From contig CALJKV010000080.1 in assembly GCA_937974245.1 (NCBI GenBank), positions 60,295 to 124,294 of the forward strand: a stretch of DNA of 64,000 nucleotides. The letters run 5' to 3'. Position numbers and translations under genes: made by a program. Source of the stretch: an uncultured Chloroflexota bacterium. Lineage in GTDB: Bacteria > Chloroflexota > Anaerolineae > Aggregatilineales > Phototrophicaceae. This document shows, piece after piece, positions 8,416 to 15,796 of the stretch. The notes under the pieces are model-generated. The model had not been told where the DNA came from, did not search any database, and worked only from the letters and a program-made list of their open reading frames with translations. The number at the start of each line of letters is the position of its first letter. Position 1 is the first letter of the stretch.

Positions 8416-9498
8416 TTAAAGTTTTGGCTGGTAATGCTGAGTGAAGATACGCGCAGCAAGCTCTCCACGACTCCGGACATCCACTTTCTCAAAGATCGCT
8501 TTCAGATGATCCTGCACCGTATTCGATGAGATGTGAAGTCTGGTCGCAATATCTGTGGTTGACCAGCCGAGCAGAACACATTGTGTTATCTCGCTTTCGC
8601 GCTTCGTGAGCAGGTATGCCTGCATAATCAACGGCGCGATTTCTGCGGGCTGCGCGACTTCAAAGATCACGGTGATCTGGGACTGATTTCCTGAGCTTTT
8701 CAAACGAGAGGCATACAGGGTCAACCAGTGACCCGAGCGCATACGCTGGCGTATTTTCGGCGTGGCGCTTGTCGCCATCCCACATTCGATCCCTTTCAGA
8801 CCGGCGACGACGCTGCGGACAGCGAGTGGAAGGTCGCGCTGATCGTTTGTCGCCGTCTCCGCCAATTCCGACACCCAATACTCGGCAGCGGTGGTCATCG
8901 CCACAATCGAAAGGTCGTCGGTCAGGATCAGCACACCAGGGCCATCCGGCACGCTTCCCGGAGAAACACTATCCAACAACAGGGCTTTGCGCAAGCCATC
9001 CGCAATGTGCGGTGCGAGCTGGGAGAGGAAATTTGCCTCCGAGAGCGTGTAACCCTCCCCGGATCGTTCACGGTGCAAACACAGTGTTCCCCAACATGCG
9101 GCATCGGTGACGAAGACCGCCCGTAATTCGTCTGCCATTGCCATCGGAGCCAGCATTTGCCGGTATCGCTGGCTGCGCTGCGGTTCGTGCCCAGTTGCCT
9201 GACTGAGCACGCCAACCGCCTGACGATTCCGGAGCATATCGCTGAATTTATTGAAATCCTCGTGCAGGAACTCGTTTTCGAGAAATACCGACATCAACCA
9301 TGACGGAGGCGTTTCAACAAGGACCGAATTCGTGATGAATTGTGTGGCTGGGTCAGTCGTAGAGAAATAAACGTAATCGAATGGGACAACCGTTCGCAGG
9401 CGTTTGAGCAGTTCAACCCGCAGCGTTCGGGAGTCAAGTGCGCTGTGACACAGTCGAATCATTTCCTGCTTGGTGAACTCAGTCGCTTCCGCTCTCAT
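8416..9498 (-). CDS. LuxR-family transcriptional regulator with GAF-like N-terminus
   Basis: 360 residues. The N-terminal two thirds look like GAF/PAS-type sensing modules (for example FDYVYFSTTDP at 40-50 and a VLILTDDLSIVAMTTAAEYWV segment near 190-210). The C-terminus is a LuxR helix-turn-helix (LLTKRESEITQCVLLGWSTTDIA..., about 295-350). No receiver Asp signature, so it probably senses a small ligand or redox state. It lies 34 bases downstream of the small barrel-like gene on the same strand and may be co-transcribed with it. Signal and targets unknown. Confidence 0.8.
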   Translation of the reverse strand: MRAEATEFTKQEMIRLCHSALDSRTLRVELLKRLRTVVPFDYVYFSTTDPATQFITNSVLVETPPSWLMSVFLENEFLHEDFNKFSDMLRNRQAVGVLSQATGHEPQRSQRYRQMLAPMAMADELRAVFVTDAACWGTLCLHRERSGEGYTLSEANFLSQLAPHIADGLRKALLLDSVSPGSVPDGPGVLILTDDLSIVAMTTAAEYWVSELAETATNDQRDLPLAVRSVVAGLKGIECGMATSATPKIRQRMRSGHWLTLYASRLKSSGNQSQITVIFEVAQPAEIAPLIMQAYLLTKRESEITQCVLLGWSTTDIATRLHISSNTVQDHLKAIFEKVDVRSRGELAARIFTQHYQPKL

Positions 9499-9532
9499 TT
9501 TGCCTTCGTCTTGATAAGACTATCTGCTGAAG

Positions 9533-9817
9533 CTAGTAGGTCCTGGTTTCGACCACCTCGGAAATGCGCCATTGGGGATTCTGCATGACAGTTCCGCTGA
9601 CACGTTTCCATACTTGCTGCATTGCGGCGAGAAGGGCTTCTGCCTGATCCAAGGTATCGAACTCAAGATCAATGATAGCATAGTTCGGGTTGTCGGTAGG
9701 TCGTAATACCCGGTAGGAGCGAACCCCTGATCGCTGCCTGCCGACCGGGTCACTATCAAATGCCGCTTTCCAACCATCAAAATCGGGGACTGGGTGTTCA
9801 ATGTGCAGGAGTATCAT
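9533..9817 (-). CDS. Small dimeric alpha/beta-barrel-like protein
   Basis: 94 residues with the layout of ABM/cyclase-like ferredoxin-fold proteins: HIEHPVPDFDGWKAAFDSDP at the start, a middle VRSYRVLRPTDNPNYAIIDLEFDTLDQAE, and a final helix with AMQQVW. Such proteins bind or oxidise small ligands. Start ATG is well supported by GAGAGGTGAAAAG. It precedes the GAF-LuxR regulator and could supply or clear the ligand that the regulator senses (inference). Confidence 0.7.
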   Translation of the reverse strand: MILLHIEHPVPDFDGWKAAFDSDPVGRQRSGVRSYRVLRPTDNPNYAIIDLEFDTLDQAEALLAAMQQVWKRVSGTVMQNPQWRISEVVETRTY

Positions 9818-9918
9818 CTTTTCACCTCTCTTCTACGTTACGACCATTTTGTATCCGGAAGACTCGCCAAGCCATCCCATAATTCTGGGATTTTTTGGTC
9901 AGATGAGGCCGCCCTGGT

Positions 9919-9957
9919 CAAAAAGAAAGAGACTCTCTGAGTTATCAAAGAGTCTCA
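9919..9957 (-). terminator. Rho-independent terminator-like hairpin
   Basis: On the minus strand an 8-bp stem GAGACTCT/AGAGTCTC is followed by TTTCTTTTTG. It lies just downstream of the ilvD 3'-end remnant and so appears to be the terminator that travelled with that copy. Confidence 0.55.
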
Positions 9958-10020
9958 ACGGAATTTGTCCCTTCGAAAGAAGACGGGGTGCAAACACACC
10001 CCGCCCTGAACACGAATCTC

Positions 10021-10086
10021 CTACACCGACGACACCGCGCCGTCATCGGCCTGGGTGACGAGGTGGGCGTACTTCGCCATCACGCC
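10021..10086 (-). pseudogene. ilvD: Duplicated 3' end of ilvD (remnant)
   Basis: These 66 bases match the last 21 codons plus stop of intact ilvD (11721-11786), exactly 1700 bases away. The inner 56 bases are identical and all four mismatches fall in the last three codons and are silent (TCG-TCG-GTG versus TCG-AGC-GTA), so both copies encode GVMAKYAHLVTQADDGAVSSV. Silent-only divergence suggests the second copy came from a related ilvD that was under selection, not from random decay. The sequence downstream also resembles the ilvD trailer (shared acgg-gtgcaaa block). Confidence 0.85.
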
Positions 10087-10140
10087 TACCCTCGACGCCA
10101 ACGCCTAGTCACACTGATACGGGCGGATTGGCGGAGAGGG

Positions 10141-11373
10141 TTATTCAATTGCCAGGGTATTGCGACGTGACAGATAATGCTGCACGATCTTACCCACCCC
10201 ATGTCGCCAATTGAACGCCTCAAACACCAAACCCGCAATCGGTCCGAATACTTCCACGCTGCCCAATTCCTCTTTTGTTGCGCCAACATACTGTGGATTT
10301 GGATGGTGGATAGATACGACGGCGGCCAGTCCAGGCGCAATTTCATTCCAGGTGAAATCTGTATGTTCGTCAAATTCTTCTGGATAATATTCCATGTACC
10401 CATTCAGGCAGCTCAGCAATGCGGATTTCAGAGCGGCTAGGTGCGTTCCACCCTCCGGTGTTTCGTCCGTATTCACATAAGTACGCACATAGCTGCCGCT
10501 GCCAGCAGAAAACTGAAACGCGATCTGAATACCCATGACAAGATCAGGTTTTCCCGTCCGTGGAATAGAAATGTTCTGGTAGATATATACGGGTTCATGA
10601 AAGCTGTGATAGTTGGCGTTGCAATGAGCAATCAGCGATTTCAGCCCATCGGAGTAGTGAAAAACAGCTTTGTGGGCTGGATCAACTCGAATATCACTGA
10701 CTTCAACACGTAAGCCGGGGGTGAGGAAGGCAACTTCTCTGGCGCGATTTTCGATACGGACTACATCAAAATCATTCTGATCCAGGATTGAATAGTCAGG
10801 ATGAAAAACAAAGGTTGTGCCAGTCCGATTGGGGGCGTTATCGCATGTCTGCCTGACAGGGGATACGGGCTTGCCATGAGCGTAGGATTGTCGCCAGATT
10901 GTGCCATCCCGATAATTTTCGACTTCAAATCGGTCACACAAATAATTCACAGCAGCAAGTCCGAGTCCATGCCGACCACCGACAGTCTGATAAGCAGCAA
11001 GTCCGAGTCCATGCCGACCACCGACAGTCTGATAAGCAACAGGTTCTAAATCGTGCTTGGATGTGGCAAGGTCTTGCAACAGAACTTCCATCTCGGTAAA
11101 TGGCGTATCTCGATATCGTCCGATGGGTAAACCTGCGCTGTTGTCACGCAAGCAAATTTCATTGTTATGGCGCAGTTCAATCAGGATGTCGTTGCAGCGC
11201 CCTATAAGCGCCTCTTCCACCATATGATCCAATACCTCATATATCAGGTGATGGAGACTTCGGGCATCCTTGCCGCCAATATACATACCTGGACGCAAAC
11301 GAACATGGTCACGCAGACTCATGTCTCGTATAGAAGCAGAAGACGCTGGCGGGAAGTTCGCATAAAAGTCCAT
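10141..11373 (-). CDS. Stand-alone GyrB-type ATPase half (GHKL + transducer), probably degenerate
   Basis: A 410-residue protein matching only the N-terminal half of DNA gyrase B/ParE: GHKL ATPase (about 20-225) and transducer domain (about 235-400); the TOPRIM and tail domains are absent. RPGMYIGG, the catalytic Glu (Glu46), the GTTFVF strand and the GATKEELG loop (QTK equivalent) are kept. The position of the Mg-binding Asn is His50 and that of the adenine-binding Asp is Asn78, so ATP use may be impaired. The GGRHGLG motif is present twice because of a 42-bp in-frame duplication. SD GAGG precedes ATG 11373. It lies between two copies of the ilvD 3' end, suggesting acquisition. Confidence 0.85.
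   Translation of the reverse strand: MDFYANFPPASSASIRDMSLRDHVRLRPGMYIGGKDARSLHHLIYEVLDHMVEEALIGRCNDILIELRHNNEICLRDNSAGLPIGRYRDTPFTEMEVLLQDLATSKHDLEPVAYQTVGGRHGLGLAAYQTVGGRHGLGLAAVNYLCDRFEVENYRDGTIWRQSYAHGKPVSPVRQTCDNAPNRTGTTFVFHPDYSILDQNDFDVVRIENRAREVAFLTPGLRVEVSDIRVDPAHKAVFHYSDGLKSLIAHCNANYHSFHEPVYIYQNISIPRTGKPDLVMGIQIAFQFSAGSGSYVRTYVNTDETPEGGTHLAALKSALLSCLNGYMEYYPEEFDEHTDFTWNEIAPGLAAVVSIHHPNPQYVGATKEELGSVEVFGPIAGLVFEAFNWRHGVGKIVQHYLSRRNTLAIE
10951..11034. repeat. Perfect 42-bp tandem duplication inside the GyrB-like gene
   Basis: Bases 10951-10992 are repeated exactly at 10993-11034, and the next four bases again match. On the minus strand this gives two copies of the 14-residue block YQTVGGRHGLGLAA (residues 114-127 and 128-141), which is the nucleotide-binding glycine motif. 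Identity of the copies implies a recent event or an assembly artefact. Confidence 0.95.
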
Positions 11374-11485
11374 AAGACCTCGCCGTATTGATGGTTTCCT
11401 CTATTTTACCGTGTATCGGAGCTGATCTGAGAAGAGAGTTCTGCTATTCAGCGGAATTTCTTCGATTCCCAAAAGGACAAATCCA

Positions 11486-11593
11486 ATGGCACGCGCCGAA
11501 TCGAAAGCCATCATGGACTACTGCCCATCGAGAACGCCACTACCCGGCGACTGCCCGCTCCTAACAGTTGTTTCACGTGATTGCCGTGCCTAG
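11486..11593 (+). other. Short ORF, possible 5' remnant of another gene
   Basis: ATG 11486 preceded by AAAGGACAAATCC opens a 35-codon frame starting MARAESKAIMDYCPSRTPL. The opening resembles the N-terminus of some phage/plasmid-type methyltransferase proteins, but this is weak. It ends just before the ilvD terminator. It may be a truncated gene start carried in with the GyrB-like gene, or chance. Confidence 0.25.
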
Positions 11594-11596
11594 CCA

Positions 11597-11632
11597 CAAA
11601 AAAGGCCGCTGTCATCCGACAACGACCTTTCT
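11597..11632 (-). terminator. Terminator downstream of ilvD
   Basis: On the minus strand AAAGGTCGTTGTC and GACAGCGGCCTTT pair over 13 bases (two G-T pairs) around loop GGAT and run into a T tract (CCTTTTTTTG). Strong intrinsic terminator. The rest of the 347-base gap 11374-11720 holds the short ORF at 11486 and a perfect 14-base palindrome AGGAAACGTTTCCT near 11634. Confidence 0.75.
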
Positions 11633-11720
11633 TAGGAAACGTTTCCTTTAGAGCACAGCGAAAATAGATCTGACGTAAAACGGAGTGCAAATTTCCGCGC
11701 CCCATTGAATCCGGGTCTGC

Positions 11721-13424
11721 CTATACGCTCGACACCGCGCCGTCATCGGCCTGGGTGACGAGGTGGGCGTACTTCGCCATCACGCCGCTGGTATAGTGCG
11801 GCTTCGGCGCCCGCCACCCCGCCCGGCGGCGTGCCAGTTCGTCGTCAGTGAGTTCAACATTGATGCTGCGGGCTTCCGTATCCACTGTAATCACGTCGCC
11901 CTCCTCCAGCAGCCCAATCGCCCCGCCGACCATCGCTTCCGGCGCGACATGCCCGATCATCAGCCCGCGTGTGCCGCCGGAGAAGCGCCCATCGGTGATG
12001 AGCATCACGTCCCGGCCCAACCCCTGCCCGACAATCGCCGCCGTCACGCTCAGCATTTCGCGCATCCCCGGCCCGCCAACCGGCCCTTCATAGCGGATGA
12101 TGACCACATCGCCCCGCCTAATCTGCTGTGACTGCACGGCCTGCATCGCGTCCTCTTCCCGGTTGAAGATACGCGCCGGGCCGGTATGCCGCTTCGGTTC
12201 GTCGCCCTTCAGCTTGACCACACAGCCCTTGGGCGCGAGGTTGCCCTTCAGAATCACCAGACCGCCGGTTTCCTTGATCGGGTCATCGAGATCATGGACG
12301 ACCTGCTGGCCGGGGGTTTCCTGCGCCCCGGCGACGGCTTCGATCAGCGTCTGCCCGGTGACCGTCAGCGTATCGCCCTTCAGGTAGCCGCCTTCGATCA
12401 TACGCTTGGTGAGGAAGGCCACACCCCCCGCCTTATACAGGTCGAGCGCCATGTACTGCCCGGTGGGGCGCATGTCGGCCAGTACCGGGGTGCGCTTGCT
12501 GATCGCCTCAATGTCGTCAATCGTGAAAGGGATACCGGCTTCACGGGCGAAGGCCAGCGTATGCAGCACAGCGTTGGTACTGCCGGCGGTGGCGGCGGCG
12601 GAAGCAATCGCGTTTTCCAGCGCCGGGCGGGTGATAATGTCCCTGGGGCGGATGTCCATTTCAATGAGCTTCATAATGAGTTCGCCCGCCTGGTAGGAGA
12701 CATCGTTTTTCTTCGGGTCTTCGGCAGGCACGTCGCCCATCCCCATCGGGCAAATGCCCATCACCTGGGAGATGGTCGCCATCGTGTTCGCGGTGAACTG
12801 TCCGCCGCACGCGCCCGGCCCGGGGCAGGCCACATCTTCGATGGCGTGCAGTTCCTCGGCAGTGATGTCACCCTTCGCCCGCGCCCCAATCGCCTCGAAC
12901 ACGCTCACCACGTCTACCGCCTTGCCGTTGTAGTTGCCCGGCATAATCGTCCCGCCGTAGAGCATCAGCGACGGCATATTCAGCCGGATGAGCGCCATAA
13001 TCGTGCCGGGAATGGTCTTATCGCAGGAAGAAATGGCGATGATACCGTCAAAATAGTTGGCGCGTGCCACCAGTTCGATGCTGTCCGCGATCATCTCACG
13101 GCTGATGAGCGAGGCCTTCATGCCTTCTGTCCCCATCGTGATGCCGTCGGAAATGCTCACCGTGTTGAATTCGAGCGGCGTCCCCCCGGCGGCGCGGATG
13201 CCTTCCTTCATTTTGGCGGCCAGACGGCGCAGGTGGAAGTTGCACGGCCCGACTTCCGTCCAGGTGTTGGCGATAGCGATCAGCGGCTTGTTGAGGTCGT
13301 CATCCGTCAGGCCAATGGCTTTGAACATGGCGCGGGCGGCGGCACGGTCATCCCCTTCGATCAGGGTGCGGCTGTGGGCGTTCAGTGCCACGATTTTTTC
13401 GGGGGTCAGCGTGTAGTCGTTCAT
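11721..13424 (-). CDS. ilvD: Dihydroxy-acid dehydratase
   Basis: Third common enzyme of valine/isoleucine (and pantothenate) synthesis; dehydrates 2,3-dihydroxy-3-methyl acids to 2-keto acids using an Fe-S cluster. 567 residues, normal length. The three cluster cysteines are in place: Cys61 (VGPCNFHL), Cys134 (SSCDKTIPG) and Cys206 (GPGACGGQFTANTM). Other branched-chain genes are not in the window, so it stands alone. Transcription ends at a strong terminator at 11597-11632. A second copy of its 3' end lies 1.7 kb downstream. Confidence 0.97.
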   Translation of the reverse strand: MNDYTLTPEKIVALNAHSRTLIEGDDRAAARAMFKAIGLTDDDLNKPLIAIANTWTEVGPCNFHLRRLAAKMKEGIRAAGGTPLEFNTVSISDGITMGTEGMKASLISREMIADSIELVARANYFDGIIAISSCDKTIPGTIMALIRLNMPSLMLYGGTIMPGNYNGKAVDVVSVFEAIGARAKGDITAEELHAIEDVACPGPGACGGQFTANTMATISQVMGICPMGMGDVPAEDPKKNDVSYQAGELIMKLIEMDIRPRDIITRPALENAIASAAATAGSTNAVLHTLAFAREAGIPFTIDDIEAISKRTPVLADMRPTGQYMALDLYKAGGVAFLTKRMIEGGYLKGDTLTVTGQTLIEAVAGAQETPGQQVVHDLDDPIKETGGLVILKGNLAPKGCVVKLKGDEPKRHTGPARIFNREEDAMQAVQSQQIRRGDVVIIRYEGPVGGPGMREMLSVTAAIVGQGLGRDVMLITDGRFSGGTRGLMIGHVAPEAMVGGAIGLLEEGDVITVDTEARSINVELTDDELARRRAGWRAPKPHYTSGVMAKYAHLVTQADDGAVSSV

Positions 13425-13610
13425 CAGAAACTGCTCCAGGCACTAGAAATACCATCTGTGAACCGGAAAGCAGCGGCCTGCTGGTTGGCGCGGGTATCAC
13501 GCAGATGGATATTTCAACGATAGGTTTTGGAGGTCAAGTATCGCCAAGAACACCGGCCAGCGCAAGGGATTGGCCTGGGCTGGAATAAGTTTTCAGGGTA
13601 GGGTCATTTC

Positions 13611-13779
13611 CCCCGCGCCGCAAACGGCTCATAGTCCGGCGGAAAGACACCCCAGCCTGGAAGCCGTGGGCTGCGTCAGATTGGTAAGCCCGCTGAAGCA
13701 GGCTGGCGAGTGTTTCAATGCCTGTCCAGTCCCATTCACGGGGGTTCCCCAAACCTGTTAGCCGGATGGCTTCCAGCCT
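13611..13779. repeat. Dispersed repeat, family R5
   Basis: In the 580-base gap between ilvD and the glycosidase-like gene. Blocks such as CCCAGcCTGGAAGCC, TTGGTAAGyCCG, GTTTCAATGCC and TTCACGGGGGTTCCCCaAACCT recur in the same order at 53159-53372. The tail (GGCGGCGACCAGGCtGAGAtGTGGGT, about 13783-13808) also recurs at 46464-46490. No gene is seen in the remainder of the gap apart from a likely leader for 14005. Confidence 0.55.
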
Positions 13780-14004
13780 TCGGCGGCGACCAGGCTGAGA
13801 TGTGGGTCATATTTCGCCTGCTTCGCTGTCGTGATATTCGTAAGCAAAAATATCGTTTTCGGTTACACTACAGATAGGCAGCCACATTATTCGGAATCAC
13901 GCTCGCGGCACAACAGCCTGAAGTCCGCCGCATTCAGAGGGTGATTTTCATGGAGTAACGTATAGACCAAAACAGAAGACAACAATTAGAGTGGGGATAA
14001 ACTT

Positions 14005-15327
14005 ATGGTCGGATCGCGCATTTCTTTGAATGTTCACGGTCAGAATGTGCCGGATCGTGATTTTTTGCTCAAACATCTGGTAAAGCTGCAACCGCCTGCT
14101 GTGCTGATTATGGACGCCGCCGGGTTCGCCCGCGATGTCAAAGCCGCGCTGCCGAATACGATTGTGATTCATCGTTCATGGGGGGCTAAGGGCGATGATG
14201 ACATTCACAAACAGTTTAACCCGCAGCAGTGGGTCGAACAGAAACGGAAAGAGATCGAAAAAAGCGATCTGTGGTGCTATACCACCAATGAGCCGGAATT
14301 CAGCGATGAAGTGCTGAACTGGCATGTGGAGGTCATGCAGCTTGCGGCCAAAGAAGGGCTGAAACTGGTTGTCGGCAACTGGTCGGTGGGTAAACCGAAC
14401 GATGTAGACAACGACTGGAAACGCGCCCGCCGGATGCTGGAACTGCTCGACCAGCATCAGGACACGATGATCCTCGGCCTGCATGAATACGCCTGTGGGG
14501 TGATTTCCAGCGGGTTTATCGGTGGCACGCCGGAAGAACGCGGGCTGATTATGCCGGAAAGCTGGCCGCAGGATGTCTCCAAGATCGGCGCGATGTGGCA
14601 CTGTGGACGCTTCAATTTTGTCGTGCGCTACTGCCAGAACGAAGGCATCCGCCCGCCGCGCATCATCATCACCGAACATGGCTTCGACGATGTGAGCGAC
14701 ATCAAAACGTGGACCGAGAAACTGGCGAAAACCGCCACCTTCGGCAACCCCGGCGGCAACATCCGCGGCTGGAAAACGCTGGAAAACCAATGGAACACCT
14801 GGTTCAGCAACCGGGGCTGGTCGCCGCAGCGGGCTTACTTCGAGCAGCTCAAATACGCCGACCAGAAACTTTACCAGGGGTCGGTGGTGGAGGCTCAGCT
14901 TATTTTCTCATGGGGACACAGCAACGACATCTGGGCGCAGTTCGATATTGCCGACGCGAAGGAACTGCACGGTCTGTTGGAAGGCTACGCGCAGGAAGGC
15001 AAGGTGGCAACCCCCGGAACCGGTTCATCCACGCCGCCAACCCGTATCGCGCCGCCGACACGCATTATGCCGCCCGTTCAGGGGGGCAGCGGGACAAAGA
15101 CGAAGGATGAGAAGACCGTAACAGGGGACAAGGCCGACGAGGTTACAGCCGGCGCACAGGCTGTTGCCCCAACCAACCCGATTGCCAGCGAACTGTCTAT
15201 GCAGGATGTCAAAACGGTGATAACCGGGCTGCAAGCGGCTGCCGGCCTGGCGCACCTCTCCAACCCGGAACTGGCCGCTGAGTTTGAACGGATTATCGGG
15301 GTGTTGAAGCGCCATACGAGCGGGTAG
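14005..15327 (+). CDS. TIM-barrel glycoside-hydrolase-like protein with Pro/Thr-rich tail
   Basis: 440 residues. Residues 1-330 look like a clan-A type (beta/alpha)8 glycosidase: the candidate acid/base Glu96 lies in TTNEPEF (the Asn-Glu signature) and the candidate nucleophile Glu224 in IIITEHGFD. Several Trp residues could line a sugar site. Residues 335-385 are a Pro/Thr/Gly/Lys linker and the C-terminus is a short helical segment. No signal peptide is visible, so it may be intracellular or use another route. Start follows AGAGTGGGGATAAACTT. It is followed by a strong terminator. Related Chloroflexota and phage-like proteins share this fold; the substrate is not predictable. Confidence 0.65.
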   Translation: MVGSRISLNVHGQNVPDRDFLLKHLVKLQPPAVLIMDAAGFARDVKAALPNTIVIHRSWGAKGDDDIHKQFNPQQWVEQKRKEIEKSDLWCYTTNEPEFSDEVLNWHVEVMQLAAKEGLKLVVGNWSVGKPNDVDNDWKRARRMLELLDQHQDTMILGLHEYACGVISSGFIGGTPEERGLIMPESWPQDVSKIGAMWHCGRFNFVVRYCQNEGIRPPRIIITEHGFDDVSDIKTWTEKLAKTATFGNPGGNIRGWKTLENQWNTWFSNRGWSPQRAYFEQLKYADQKLYQGSVVEAQLIFSWGHSNDIWAQFDIADAKELHGLLEGYAQEGKVATPGTGSSTPPTRIAPPTRIMPPVQGGSGTKTKDEKTVTGDKADEVTAGAQAVAPTNPIASELSMQDVKTVITGLQAAAGLAHLSNPELAAEFERIIGVLKRHTSG

Positions 15328-15436
15328 ACGGCCAGGTACAAGTGCAATAAGCCAGGCCTACGCCGGTTACACGCATTAACGCACCTGACGGGTTTAAGCG
15401 GGCAAGGCAGTGTGTCATGCTGCCTTGCCCCAAAAG

Positions 15437-15472
15437 AGCCGCCCCAGCCAGCAAACACTGGGGCGGCTTTTC
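15437..15472 (+). terminator. Intrinsic terminator after the glycosidase-like gene
   Basis: Perfect 11-bp stem AGCCGCCCCAG (15437-15447) / CTGGGGCGGCT (15458-15468), 10-base loop, then TTTTC. Confidence 0.8.
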
Positions 15473-15520
15473 AATCTCGTAGAACATGGTGCTTCATATC
15501 CCTCGTGGGAATCTTAACGG

Positions 15521-15560
15521 TTTCTAAGTGCTTCATCCAGTAAACCATTCAAGTAGGGGA
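15521..15560. repeat. Terminus fragment of repeat family R1
   Basis: TTTCTAAGTGCTTCATCCAG and the following CATTCAAGTAGGGG match one end of the MITE-like elements at 17609-17748 and 22699-23100. No matching opposite end is seen. The rest of gap 15473-15796 shows nothing else recognisable except the leader of the next gene (AAGGA before GTG 15797). Confidence 0.45.
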
Positions 15561-15796
15561 ACGTCTCAGGCCCTTCACTACGAAAAACCTTAGCGGATTA
15601 TTAAAAAACCGTGCGGCAAGTGGATCATTTCTGGTTGCTTTACCTGTCCGCAGGCTTTTTGAATGGCTTCCAGGGAAATCTGGATACGATAACAAGGGTT
15701 CACCCCATTTGCGCGTATTTCGCACTTCCCCTATACTCACAACCATCGAAATAGGCGGACACATAGTTTCGCCTTAGTATGCAGAAGGAAGTATAA

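Noticed and set aside
12186..13523. 445-residue open frame opposite ilvD
   Set aside because: Shadow frame; ilvD has every conserved motif, and the opposing translation is low-complexity His/Arg/Gly.
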